From NCBI GenBank assembly GCA_051025295.1, contig JBMGJV010000001.1: a stretch of 64,000 bases of DNA, one strand, 5' to 3'. Origin of the DNA: KBS-83 sp051025295. Lineage in GTDB: Bacteria > Acidobacteriota > Terriglobia > Terriglobales > Acidobacteriaceae. The notes below the pieces were generated by a model. The model searched no databases. It worked only from the letters and a program-made list of their open reading frames with translations, and was not told the origin of the DNA. This document shows positions 1-9,489 of the stretch, piece by piece. How positions within the stretch are numbered: the stretch's first letter is position 1; every line of letters starts with the position of its first letter. The translations under genes and the position numbers were made by a program.

Positions 1-777
1 GAAGCCTTCGAGTACCTCGTTCAGGAAGAGGAGCAGCGGCTCATCGACATGGATCAGGTGAACCGGGTCGCGGTCGAGCGCGTCGAGAACTCGGGCATCA
101 TCTTCCTCGACGAGATCGACAAGGTCGCCGGTCGCGAGGGCGGTCACGGACCGGACATCAGCCGCGAGGGTGTGCAGCGCGACATTCTGCCGATCGTCGA
201 AGGCACGACGGTCAACACACGCTACGGCATGGTGAGCACGGATCACATCCTGTTCATCGCAGCCGGCGCGTTCCATGTGTCCAAGCCGAGCGACCTCATC
301 CCCGAACTGCAGGGCCGCTTCCCCATTCGCGTGGAACTGCAGTCGCTCACCGTCGAAGACTTCATCCGCATTCTCACCGAGCCGAAGTCGTCGCTGACCA
401 AGCAGTACGCGGCGTTGCTCGAAACCGAGGGGCTGAAGCTCGAGTTCACGCGCGAGGCGCTGGAAGAGATGGCACAGTTCGCCTTCCGCGTCAACGAGAC
501 GACAGAGAACATCGGCGCGCGTCGCCTGCACACCATCATGGAGCGCGTGCTGGACGAGATCAGCTTCCTGGCGCCTGACCTGCAGAAGGGTCAGAAGACC
601 GCCGAGGGCGTGCTCGACCTGGGTGCGGCGACGAACGAGACCACAGTACCGCTGCCGGTAGTCGAGCGCACGACCGAGCACGGCGTCGAGAAGGTCGTCG
701 TGGTTGACCCATCGTACGTGCAGCAGATGGTCGCGGGCATCGTGAAAAATCAGGACCTGTCGCGCTACATTCTGTAA
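1..777 (+). CDS. hslU: HslU, ATPase subunit of HslVU protease (3' part)
   Basis: C-terminal part of the AAA+ unfoldase of the cytoplasmic HslVU (ClpYQ) protease, in which hexameric HslU unfolds proteins and passes them to the HslV peptidase. The frame is open from base 1, so the Walker A region lies outside the window and 258 residues are visible. Walker B IIFLDEIDK is at visible residues 33-41, followed by the conserved ELQGRFPIRVEL stretch and the C-domain helix region IGARRLHTIMERVLDEISF. The protein ends LSRYIL, matching the conserved HslU tail that docks into HslV. hslV would be expected just upstream, out of view. A strong hairpin follows the stop, so this is probably the last gene of its transcript. 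Confidence 0.96.
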   Translation, partial: EAFEYLVQEEEQRLIDMDQVNRVAVERVENSGIIFLDEIDKVAGREGGHGPDISREGVQRDILPIVEGTTVNTRYGMVSTDHILFIAAGAFHVSKPSDLIPELQGRFPIRVELQSLTVEDFIRILTEPKSSLTKQYAALLETEGLKLEFTREALEEMAQFAFRVNETTENIGARRLHTIMERVLDEISFLAPDLQKGQKTAEGVLDLGAATNETTVPLPVVERTTEHGVEKVVVVDPSYVQQMVAGIVKNQDLSRYIL

Positions 778-795
778 GTCGCGCTTTGAGCAAGA

Positions 796-824
796 CGAAG
801 GCCGCTCCGAAGGAGCGGCCTTCG
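796..824 (+). terminator. Hairpin terminator after hslU
   Basis: A perfect 13-bp stem (796-808 with 812-824) closes a 3-base GAA loop 19 bases after the hslU stop. It is followed by a short T/G-rich stretch rather than a clean T-run. The convergent Big-lipoprotein gene ends at 841, so the hairpin may stop transcription from both sides. Confidence 0.7.
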
Positions 825-840
825 TGTTCCGACCAGAAAC

Positions 841-1914
841 TTAGTTGAAAATGACGCCCACTGTCTCATCCGAGACCAGCGAAACAGTACACGTGTTCGG
901 GCCATTCGCAGTTACAGGGGAAATCTGTGTGCAATTGACCGACCAGCCCCCAAAGTTGGCGCCTGTAGCCGTAAGAGTGACCTGTGTAGCTCGGCCATTG
1001 GTAAATGCGGGATAGCTCGCTGTGCATACGGAGCTTCCGCCCACCGGATTGCTCCCGCAGTCGAGCACGTTCGCTGTGCCCGTGGCTGAGGGTGTAGTTA
1101 CTCGCCAATCGCCGGACCCTAAGCCTTCGTGGTAAACGGTGAGGGTCGAGATGAGTGAGGTCGCCTGAGAGCCCTCAAAGCAGGAGCCCTGAACTGTCGC
1201 GGTCGGCATCACGTATGGACACTCGAACTTCGCAGTAGACGTTTGGAGTGTTCCGTCTGTGGGGCTTTTCGCCTCTACTGTGATTACCGTCGAGCCGCTC
1301 GCGTAAGCACTCACCACTCCGGCAGTCGCTCCTAAATTGCCGCCGCTGTTTGTGCTTACAGGAAAGTCATTCGGGAAAGAAGAGATCCAGGTCGTCCCCG
1401 GCGAGTTAGTAATATCACGGACGTAAGGTGCAGCACTGTAGGTACCGATCGCGAGAAATTGGCCTGTGGCTTGAAGATTGCCGACTGAGATATCACTCGG
1501 AATGATCGTGACCGAGACGAGACTGCCGCCCCCGCTTCCTCCGCCTGTGCCACCAACGGTGCCCGTCACCGTCAACTGCGCGCCGGACGTCACCGGCCCA
1601 TTGAAAGCACTGGCCTCTGCCGTGATGGTCGTGGTGCCCGCAGTGGCAGCGGTCACGAGCCCGGTGCTGCTCACGGTCGCGACGGCCGGATTGCTTGAGG
1701 TCCAGCTGACACCCGCCGTTACGAGTCCCGTCGTGGGGTGCTTGGCGTTGCCGAACGTACCCGTGACGGCGAACTGCGTCGTCTGACCGACTGCCAGCTA
1801 CTGGCTGCCAGGTGAAATCTGGATTGAGTCCAGGCCCGACGGGTTACCGCACCCGACCATCGCAATGCCAAGGCACAGCACCAATGCTGCGCGAACATAG
1901 GAACGAACGAACAT
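841..1914 (-). pseudogene. Big-domain surface lipoprotein gene with in-frame amber stop
   Basis: Read from the ATG at 1914, which is preceded by AGGAG in GGTCAGGAGACCTCC, the frame encodes a lipoprotein signal with cysteine at residue 22 (IAMVGCG). Codon 39 (1798-1800) is then TAG. The same frame continues unbroken to 841 with clear bacterial Ig-like (Big2-type) sequence: AVGQTTQFAVTGTFGN, SWTSSNPAVATVSSTGLV, then a Gly/Ser-rich linker, a second beta-rich domain, and a C-terminal part rich in paired Cys (SVNCTQ, NTCTVSL). Full length would be 357 residues. Because homology runs smoothly across the stop, a point nonsense change is more likely than two genes; CAG/TCG to TAG is one substitution. 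A restart at the GTG at 1674 would give 277 residues but no export signal. Sequencing error or amber readthrough are alternatives. The function would be a surface or adhesion-type protein, not known more precisely. Confidence 0.75.
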
Positions 1915-1943
1915 GGAGGTCTCCTGACCACGCGAGGTGCACA

Positions 1944-1971
1944 CAGGAGCCTCAAGACAGACCGGCTCCTG
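1944..1971 (-). repeat. Inverted repeat in leader of the Big lipoprotein gene
   Basis: CAGGAGCC (1944-1951) and GGCTCCTG (1964-1971) form a perfect 8-bp stem around a 12-base loop, ending about 30 bases upstream of the lipoprotein ATG. It could fold in the mRNA leader or be a protein-binding site. Nothing further identifies it. Confidence 0.45.
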
Positions 1972-2198
1972 CGCCTCTGGCGGGGCGCGTCCGGTGCCTC
2001 AATTGCAAATACGGGGCCAATGCTCCGACGGCCATCCGGTTTAGATTCAACGCGCTCTGCCCCTCGGACTGGACGCGTGTGTCGCCGGCTGTTTACAGGT
2101 TCGGTTCAGGCGCGCGACCGTGTTTACAGCGCGTCCAACCTTGTCACCTTTCCACAGCATCACAAGCGGGCCCTAGACCTACCCCGGCCGTCAAAGCA

Positions 2199-2230
2199 AG
2201 AACGGCCACTCCAAAGGGAGTGACCGTTCT
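2199..2230 (-). terminator. Terminator of ahcY
   Basis: A 14-bp stem with one mismatch (2199-2212 with 2217-2230, loop AAAG) begins 24 bases beyond the ahcY stop codon on the minus strand. Position and strength fit an intrinsic terminator, although the T-run is weak. Confidence 0.65.
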
Positions 2231-2253
2231 CGCCGCATGCGACGAAGCTGCGT

Positions 2254-3699
<1,446 letters not shown>

Positions 3700-4004
3700 A
3701 CTTACTCCTTCAATCAGCAATCTCGCTTGATAGTTAAGAATACCGTGCCAGGCGGCCCGGTTGGAACCATCGAGTGCCGAGTGAGTTACAGCAGGGGCGA
3801 ACGGCGTGGTTCCCCGGTTGAACGGGCATAAGGCGGACTGACAGGGGTCGCGCTGCTTGGCGGCACGGTACAGACCGCCAGGACTTCATAGTGCCGTGAA
3901 AGCAGAAGTTGCATCTCCGGCTCAGCAATGGGGCGATCTCGTCCACATTTCGGTTGCACACCGAACAAGGCGCATTACACTCCGCTCATCTGGAGGTCAG
4001 GTAC
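3700..4004. other. Divergent intergenic region ahcY / YIP1
   Basis: Holds the leader of ahcY on the minus strand and the promoter of the YIP1 gene on the plus strand. No conserved riboswitch fold was recognised. The short motif AACCGGG next to GGTTCC/GGAACC occurs twice on the ahcY side (around 3750-3770 and 3808-3822) without obvious meaning. Confidence 0.5.
3954..3981 (+). promoter_or_regulatory. Putative sigma-70 promoter of the YIP1 gene
   Basis: TTGCAC (3954-3959) and TACACT (3976-3981) are 16 bases apart, placing a start of transcription roughly 15 bases before the ATG at 4005. The GGAGG ribosome site lies within that short leader. Matches -35 at four of six and -10 at four of six positions. 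Confidence 0.45.
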
Positions 4005-4754
4005 ATGGCAGCGACCCCGTCTCTCCCAGTGACTGAATCGCCCGCGCTCTCGCAAGTGGAGCGGGTTGTCGACACATTCATCGAGCCGTCGAAGACCTTT
4101 CATGACATCCGGCGCAACCGGAGCTGGTGGCTGCCATTTCTGATTCTCTCGCTGCTGAGCTACTGCTTCATGGGCGTGACGGTGACGCGCGTGGGCTGGC
4201 CGACGCTGGCGTCAAACGTCATCAAGAACAATCCGAAGGCCGAAGAGCAGATGGCCCAGAACACGCCAGAGCAGCGCGAGCGCGCCATGAGCATGACGCG
4301 GACGTCCATGCAGGTGGCCACCGTCGCCAGCCCGGCGATCATCCTGCTATCGAGCGCGTTCTTTGCCCTGCTGCTGTGGTGCGGCTTCAGCTTCGTGCTG
4401 GGCGGCAGCACCGACTTTCGCAGCATGTTCGCGGTCGCGATGTACGCGTGGCTCCCGACTGCCTTCGTCTCGATTTTGGGAATCGTCACCGTGCTCGTGG
4501 CCGACCCGCAGGCTTTCAACCTCTCCATGCCCGCGCCGACCAATCTCGGCTACTTCCTGGATCTGGACAGCGCCGCGTGGCTGCGGTCTCTGGCGAGTTC
4601 GCTGGATGTGTTCTATCTCTGGGCGTTGGTGCTGGCTGGGTACGGCGGCGCGATCGTCGCACGCGTGAAGCCGATGCGCGGCATCGTCGTGGTGCTGGGC
4701 GTCTGGTTCCTCTACGTGCTCGTGAAGGTCGGCATCGCCGCCGCGTTCAGCTAG
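4005..4754 (+). CDS. YIP1-family integral membrane protein
   Basis: A 249-residue membrane protein of the Yip1 domain family. The N-terminal part carries the characteristic ERVVDTFIEPSKTFHDIRR motif followed by a conserved Trp pair and the first membrane segment (about residues 40-60). Further hydrophobic segments lie near residues 105-130, 145-170, 195-215 and 225-245. Small acidobacterial proteins with this layout are common, but their role is unknown; eukaryotic Yip1 acts in vesicle traffic, which does not transfer to bacteria. The ATG at 4005 follows GGAGG, whereas the longer frame upstream (from 3909) has no ribosome site and no membrane-protein character. It stands alone with its own promoter. 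Confidence 0.85.
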   Translation: MAATPSLPVTESPALSQVERVVDTFIEPSKTFHDIRRNRSWWLPFLILSLLSYCFMGVTVTRVGWPTLASNVIKNNPKAEEQMAQNTPEQRERAMSMTRTSMQVATVASPAIILLSSAFFALLLWCGFSFVLGGSTDFRSMFAVAMYAWLPTAFVSILGIVTVLVADPQAFNLSMPAPTNLGYFLDLDSAAWLRSLASSLDVFYLWALVLAGYGGAIVARVKPMRGIVVVLGVWFLYVLVKVGIAAAFS

Positions 4755-4775
4755 CGCGCACGAGGCGCGCCAGCT

Positions 4776-4801
4776 GAGCACTTGCTACAGCGACAGTGCT
4801 C
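4776..4801. terminator. Hairpin between convergent genes
   Basis: GAGCACT (4776-4782) pairs with AGTGCTC (4795-4801) around a 12-base loop, between the stop of the YIP1 gene (4754) and the convergent stop at 4828. It has only a short T-stretch, so it is a moderate candidate for a bidirectional terminator. Confidence 0.4.
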
Positions 4802-4827
4802 TTGCACGGCGGTTCTCGTCCGAGGAA

Positions 4828-6489
4828 TCAGTCGCGATCGTCAACGCCTGTCCCGGGCGTGAAGGAGACACCCCGCAGAACCTCGGCAAACCCAGCCTGC
4901 TTCACCGTCTGGAAGCGCTCGCTAAGCGCCACGGTTGCGTCGGTGTTCTCCAGGTCGTCGTCGATCCGAACCAGACGGTTTGGGTCGGCACCCTGATCGC
5001 CACTGCCGCTCACCGTGGAGGTGATCGCCCACAGAGTGACGTGGCCATGCTCGACCGTTCCCTCCAGGTTGCGCAGACCTGCTGTCGCGGGAGACCAGGG
5101 CAGGTTCGTCGCAGTGTTGCTTGCAGTCGGATAGCCAGGCACCGTGTACGGCGCGCCAAGCTGCAAGCCGGTCTGTAGCGTGTAGGCCAGCTTCCAGGTC
5201 TTGCTCGTGCTGTCGAACACCCACTTCTGCAGCCCTGCTGTTGTCTGCGCGGCGGCGTGGGTGTACAGGTCTGCACCGCCGGCGTAGCCGTCGCCCTCAT
5301 CGGTTACATACAGAGTCTTCGCATCCGCGAACCACAAGGCGAACGGAAACGCGGTCGCCTTCTTGGCGAGCGTGGTCGGAAAGCCGGCCAGGATGCACAT
5401 GTTCGAAGGCAGACCGGTCGTGGCCAGCGTTGCGGGATCGTAGACCAGCGGCGACGTCGGCAGCGCTGCTCCCTGCACTGGCAGCCCAACTCCGGTCGGG
5501 CACGCAGTGCCGGTCGTGTCCACGAAGTACACGGTGTTCACTCCGTTCCCTCCGCTTCCCTTCGTGTAGTGGACGACTCCATCGTGCACCGTGATGCCGC
5601 GGAAGTTATCGTCCTTGCCGAGCTTGTCGGCCTTGTCGCCAAGCTGTGTCACGTTGAAGCTTGCAAGCGGCGTCGGTGTTCCCGGATCCTGCGCTACTTC
5701 GGGCAGCCGCAGACGATCGATGAACTGAGCACCTGCCCCCAGCACGACACCGGCTGGCTGAGGATTCGCCCCATTGCCCGCATTTCCAGCGGTGTAGAAG
5801 AGATCGCCTGTCGTGTTGTTCAAAATGGCGGCGCGGCCATTGTTGCCGCTGTATGCGTTCGTCTCGGTGAAGTGGATCTGGCCGCGCTCATTGATGTCGG
5901 CCACCACGCGGTAGTAGGACTCGCCCACCGGATTGGTCGCATCCACCGCGCCGGGCGTGTTCGAATTCGACACGTCGATCGCGTTCACCGGCGCGCGATA
6001 GCCCATGAAGCTCAGGTGTCGGCGGTCTGTCGAGAGGTGCAGGGCCAGCTCGGACTTCGATGGGAAGCTGGTGACCATCTGGTCGCGCTGCGGCGTGATA
6101 CCCCGCTCCAGGCTGTTCGGCACCTCCAGGCTGCCGACCCACCGACCCTCAGGCGTGATCTGGTCCAGATAAATGCGCGAGGTGATGCCGAAGGAGCCGT
6201 CATACGCTGCGTTGTTGAAGACGTATGGGTAAGTGCCGTCGTTGATGGCGCCACCCGGTCCGGCGCAGCCGCCCTGGGTGGCGGCACAGCCCGGAGGAAG
6301 CACGGTGCCTACCTTGATGTTGGCCGGATCGTTGTCATACACCGAGCGGCTGACCACAAGGTTTCCCGGATGCAGCCGGACTCCATCTTTGTCCTGGTTC
6401 GGACCCTCAGCGTGTGCCGGCACAAGCGAACACAACGCGGTGACTGCCAGGACGGCGGTGGCCTGGACCAAACGGCTGCTCTGTGACAT
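4828..6489 (-). CDS. Secreted protein of unknown function, 553 residues
   Basis: Signal peptide with hydrophobic core LVQATAVLAVTALCSLV and a likely cut after AHA at residue 27. The mature chain is repetitive and rich in short beta-strand blocks (FNNAAYDGSFGITSRIYLD, DNFRGITVHDGVVHYTKGSG, LYVTDEGDGYAGGADLY), which suggests a beta-propeller-like periplasmic or extracellular protein. A few Cys (GCAATQGGC, TACPTG, NMC) may pair. No catalytic motif was recognised, and no function is assigned. The ATG at 6489 follows GGAGGAG; the longer in-frame start at 6534 lies upstream of that site and spoils the signal peptide. It shares orientation with the gene at 6617-7159, separated by a hairpin, so joint transcription is uncertain. 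Confidence 0.8.
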   Translation of the reverse strand: MSQSSRLVQATAVLAVTALCSLVPAHAEGPNQDKDGVRLHPGNLVVSRSVYDNDPANIKVGTVLPPGCAATQGGCAGPGGAINDGTYPYVFNNAAYDGSFGITSRIYLDQITPEGRWVGSLEVPNSLERGITPQRDQMVTSFPSKSELALHLSTDRRHLSFMGYRAPVNAIDVSNSNTPGAVDATNPVGESYYRVVADINERGQIHFTETNAYSGNNGRAAILNNTTGDLFYTAGNAGNGANPQPAGVVLGAGAQFIDRLRLPEVAQDPGTPTPLASFNVTQLGDKADKLGKDDNFRGITVHDGVVHYTKGSGGNGVNTVYFVDTTGTACPTGVGLPVQGAALPTSPLVYDPATLATTGLPSNMCILAGFPTTLAKKATAFPFALWFADAKTLYVTDEGDGYAGGADLYTHAAAQTTAGLQKWVFDSTSKTWKLAYTLQTGLQLGAPYTVPGYPTASNTATNLPWSPATAGLRNLEGTVEHGHVTLWAITSTVSGSGDQGADPNRLVRIDDDLENTDATVALSERFQTVKQAGFAEVLRGVSFTPGTGVDDRD

Positions 6490-6581
6490 GGACGTGAACT
6501 CCTCCAAATAGAACGACGGGGAGGAATCTAGCATTCACGTGTGAGCGTCCGGTTACATTCTTGCGCAAGCTCTGAACGCGG

Positions 6582-6608
6582 CCCTGGGAGGCAGTGAGCC
6601 TCCCGGGG
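6582..6608 (-). terminator. Hairpin after the 180-residue gene
   Basis: An 11-bp stem with one G-T pair (6582-6592 with 6598-6608) and a 5-base loop lies directly after the minus-strand stop at 6617. There is no T-run, so termination is only probable; it could also protect mRNA ends. Confidence 0.4.
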
Positions 6609-6616
6609 CGCCAGTC

Positions 6617-7159
6617 TTACATCAGGTACTGCTGTGTGGGCTTACCCGGCGTCAACGCACGGCGGCGATCCAGCTCCTTGCGCACCAGGTTGAGTCCATA
6701 GATACAAGTTTCAAACTGGTTCGACATCCGCCCGAACAGCGGCGCCTCCTGCGCGTACTCGAACAGGTTGAAGGCAGCCACGATCGAGTAGGAGTCGCGT
6801 CCTGCCGCAACCAGGCGTTCGAAGCTGATGGGGCGAGCGCTCACTCCGATCGCCTCCGGGTACATGCCGGCGAAGAACAGCGCATAGTCGCCGATCTGTT
6901 TGCGTGCAGAGCGCTCGGCGTCGAACGAGGCAGCGGTGCCGTTCACCGGATCCGCGGCCACCAGCATGGCATCCAGATCCCGCAGCGGCCGGCCCACTTC
7001 GTCCCGCAGCGAGTAGATGCGTTCGCTCTCTGTGAAATCGGTGAGCAGGTCGGCGACGTAGCTGGTGATCTCGGCGTCGTCTACTCCGGCGCCTCGGTTG
7101 TAGCAGTCCCCTACAAGCTCGTGGAAGAGTGCGCGAAGCATGTGTTCCTGCGGAACCAT
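6617..7159 (-). CDS. Unknown 180-residue soluble protein
   Basis: Predicted cytoplasmic, mainly helical, without signal or membrane segments. Recognisable stretches are an acidic N-terminal half (DDAEITSYVADLLTDFTESE) and a central FFAGMYPEAIG followed by SFERLVAAGRDSYSIVAAF. I do not recognise a family or active site. The ATG follows AAAGGA with eight bases between, a good ribosome site. A plus-strand hydrolase gene starts 260 bases upstream, so the two are divergent. The reading frame and codon use look genuine. Confidence 0.7.
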   Translation of the reverse strand: MVPQEHMLRALFHELVGDCYNRGAGVDDAEITSYVADLLTDFTESERIYSLRDEVGRPLRDLDAMLVAADPVNGTAASFDAERSARKQIGDYALFFAGMYPEAIGVSARPISFERLVAAGRDSYSIVAAFNLFEYAQEAPLFGRMSNQFETCIYGLNLVRKELDRRRALTPGKPTQQYLM

Positions 7160-7406
7160 GGCAGCATCCTTTCAGCGACACAGACAGACAAGCAATGGAC
7201 CGCGTCCGGTATCCAGAAGTACGACCCCGGTCGGCTGACCTCCTCGTCAGGAGTGCAAACACCGCGGAGTTTCTGCTGGTTTGAACGCGAATGTAGCGTG
7301 ACAGTTGTGTAAATCCAATAGCACCGAAAGGGCGGCAGATCAGTTTTCTGGCACTCCGGGGAAGCGAGTGCGAAGGTGGCGCCTGGAGCTTCCCAATTTG
7401 GCCCCA

Positions 7407-7412
7407 TAGACT
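7407..7412 (+). promoter_or_regulatory. -10 box suggesting a leaderless mRNA
   Basis: TAGACT ends exactly seven bases before the ATG at 7420, the usual distance from -10 box to the first transcribed base. There is no Shine-Dalgarno in front of that ATG. Together this suggests translation from a transcript that begins at the start codon. No convincing -35 box was seen. Confidence 0.35.
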
Positions 7413-7419
7413 ACGGGTC

Positions 7420-8397
7420 ATGCGCTCCATCGTCCTTGCAGCTCTCATGTGCACAGCTATTGCGATCTCCCACGCACAGACTCCGCAGCCCCGTACCCTG
7501 CAGGCACAGCCCCACCTCGCTCGCGTCCACACTGCCGACGTTGAGCTGGCGACGTTCGGCTACGGCACAGCCCGATCCGGTGTCACGCCCGTCATCGTCG
7601 TCAATGGCGGGCCGGGGCTCTCGCATGTCTACCTGCTCCAGAACGATGTCTGGACGCGGCGCATCGCGCAGCACCGGTTAGTCGTCTTCTATGACCAGCG
7701 CGGCACCGGCGCATCGCAGCCGGTGAAGGCTGGGGCGTCGCAAGCGATGGACGCGCAGGTGGCCGACCTTGACGCAGTGCGTGCGTCGCTGCGCGTGGAC
7801 AAGGTCGACGTGGCCGGCGACTCCTATGGCGGCCTGCTCGCCGCCGCCTATGCCGCAGCGCATCCCGAGCACGTGCACGCGCTTATTCTGTCGGACTCGG
7901 CCGCGCCGGGGTTCAGCAAGCTGCATCCGCGGCTCGACGAGGTCTTCCCCGACGTGATCGCGCGCACCAAGGAGCAGACCGGCAAGCTGAAGGGCCAGCC
8001 GCATGCGCAGGCACGCATCGATGAGCTTGAGTTGGTGGCACACTTCCGGATGATCTTCTACTCGCAGGAGCTATGCGATCGCTACCTCGCGAACGCGCAC
8101 GACCTCGGGCTCGCGCAGGGCACCGGCGACGCTGTGTCGAAGGCGATCGAGAAGCTCGACCTGACGCCGCAGATGAAGCAGTTTCACTTCCCGACGCTGG
8201 TCCTCGAAGGCCGCTACGACATGAACGTCACACCCGATGTGGCATGGTCGGTCGCGCACATGATCCCCGGTGCGCAACTGGTCTGGTTCGAGAAGAGCGG
8301 CCATCTGCCGTACTACGAAGAGCCGGACAAGTACACGCGGGTCGTCGAGCACTTTCTCGCGCTTCACGACGGCACAAGGCAGCTCGTCGCAAAGTAG
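7420..8397 (+). CDS. Secreted alpha/beta hydrolase, prolyl-iminopeptidase-like
   Basis: 325 residues with a signal peptide cut near SHA-19, so likely periplasmic. Alpha/beta-hydrolase features are in order: oxyanion-loop NGGPGLSH, the VVFYDQRGTGAS strand typical of prolyl iminopeptidases and related esterases, nucleophile elbow GDSYGG (Ser135), Asp267 in EGRYDMN and His295 in KSGHLPYYEEP. The HGGPG-type motif is NGGPG here. Likely releases N-terminal proline or acts on small esters or amides; the substrate cannot be read from sequence. No SD sequence precedes the ATG (see the -10 box). It converges on transaldolase, with a shared strong hairpin between. Confidence 0.85.
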   Translation: MRSIVLAALMCTAIAISHAQTPQPRTLQAQPHLARVHTADVELATFGYGTARSGVTPVIVVNGGPGLSHVYLLQNDVWTRRIAQHRLVVFYDQRGTGASQPVKAGASQAMDAQVADLDAVRASLRVDKVDVAGDSYGGLLAAAYAAAHPEHVHALILSDSAAPGFSKLHPRLDEVFPDVIARTKEQTGKLKGQPHAQARIDELELVAHFRMIFYSQELCDRYLANAHDLGLAQGTGDAVSKAIEKLDLTPQMKQFHFPTLVLEGRYDMNVTPDVAWSVAHMIPGAQLVWFEKSGHLPYYEEPDKYTRVVEHFLALHDGTRQLVAK

Positions 8398-8410
8398 CCG
8401 CTACGCAAGA

Positions 8411-8434
8411 AGGGCCGCCCTCGCGGGCGGCCCT
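8411..8434. terminator. Bidirectional terminator, hydrolase / tal
   Basis: A perfect 10-bp GC-rich stem (8411-8420 with 8425-8434) closes a TCGC loop between two convergent stop codons (8397 and 8457). It can serve both transcripts. Confidence 0.75.
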
Positions 8435-8456
8435 CTTCGTTGTGCGTTAGCTCGCG

Positions 8457-9458
8457 TTACTTCGCGGCTAGTTCCTTCTGCTCGAGTTGCGACAGCCGCT
8501 CTGCCAGTAGCTTCTCGAGGTTTTCGAGCGCTTCGGAGAAGCCCTCGATGCCCTCCTTCAGCTTGTCGTGGGCCATGCGGTCTTCCTGGTGCATCTTGTC
8601 GAAGGTCGCCTTGTCCATCTGGATCTTCTGCACGTCGGACTGCTTCGCCTTCTCAGGATCGAGCTTGCGCGGCAGCTCGCTGTTATCGCTGTCAAGTTCC
8701 GCCAGCAGCTTCGGCGCAATCGTCAGCAGGTCGCAGCCGGCCAGCTCCTTGATCTCACTCGTATTGCGGAAGCTCGCGCCCATCACCTGTGTGTTGTAGC
8801 CGAACTTCTTGTAGTAGTTGTAGATCTTCGTGACCGACTGCACGCCGGGGTCGTCGGCGCCCTGGTAGTCCTTGCCGGTGTCCTTCTTGTACCAGTCGAG
8901 GATGCGGCCCACGAACGGCGAGATCAGCGTGACCTTTGCCTCGGCGCACGCAATCGCCTGGTGCAGGCCGAATAGCAGCGTCAGGTTGCAGTGGATGCCG
9001 TCCTTCTCAAGCTGCTCGGCTGCCTTGATACCTTCCCACGTGGACGCGATCTTGATCAGAATGCGATCGCGCTTCACGCCTTCCTTCTCGTAATCGGCAA
9101 TGATGCCCCGCGCTATCTCGAGCGTCTTTTCGGTGTCGTAGGAGGCGCGCGCGTCCACTTCAGTCGAGACGCGGCCGGGAACGATCTTCAGGATGCGAAT
9201 GCCAAACTGCACCGCAAGCTGCTTGAACGCGAGGTTCGCAACGTCCTTCTCGTTCGCGCTCTCACCAAGCTGATTGCGCGCGTTCTTCAGCACCTGGTCG
9301 ACAATCTCGGAGTAGCCCGGCATCTGCGCCGCAGCGGTGATCAGCGAGGGGTTGGTCGTCGAATCCGTCGGCTTGAACTTCTCGATGGAGTGAAAATCGC
9401 CGGTATCGGCCACCACAGTGGTCATGCTGCGAAGCTGCTCTAGCACTGTCTTTGCCAT
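8457..9458 (-). CDS. tal: Transaldolase
   Basis: Pentose-phosphate enzyme that moves a dihydroxyacetone unit from sedoheptulose-7-phosphate to glyceraldehyde-3-phosphate in the cytoplasm. At 333 residues it is of the long TalB-like class. Seen: DSTTNPSLI near the N-terminus, Schiff-base lysine in RILIKIASTWEG, NLTLLFGLHQAIACAEA, ISPFVGRILDWYK and GASFRNTSEIKELAGCD. The ATG at 9458 follows GAGGAG; the longer frame from 9485 would run through that site. The FAH-family gene ends 31 bases upstream on the same strand, so they are probably co-transcribed. The terminator at 8411-8434 closes the unit. Confidence 0.97.
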   Translation of the reverse strand: MAKTVLEQLRSMTTVVADTGDFHSIEKFKPTDSTTNPSLITAAAQMPGYSEIVDQVLKNARNQLGESANEKDVANLAFKQLAVQFGIRILKIVPGRVSTEVDARASYDTEKTLEIARGIIADYEKEGVKRDRILIKIASTWEGIKAAEQLEKDGIHCNLTLLFGLHQAIACAEAKVTLISPFVGRILDWYKKDTGKDYQGADDPGVQSVTKIYNYYKKFGYNTQVMGASFRNTSEIKELAGCDLLTIAPKLLAELDSDNSELPRKLDPEKAKQSDVQKIQMDKATFDKMHQEDRMAHDKLKEGIEGFSEALENLEKLLAERLSQLEQKELAAK

Positions 9459-9489
9459 GGGGAAACTCCTCGACTCTCTTTCCATTCTA

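Larger units (their letters stand above)
1915..2253. other. Intergenic region between ahcY and the Big lipoprotein gene
   Basis: No gene is supported in these 339 bases. The ahcY terminator sits at 2199-2230. The rest must hold the promoter and leader of the minus-strand lipoprotein gene. The only clear structure there is the inverted repeat at 1944-1971. Short open frames on both strands lack ribosome-binding sites and recognisable content. Confidence 0.6.

Noticed and set aside
3700..3960. SAH or SAM riboswitch in front of ahcY
   Set aside because: I looked for conserved cores of the known classes on the minus strand and found none; covariance-model search would settle it.
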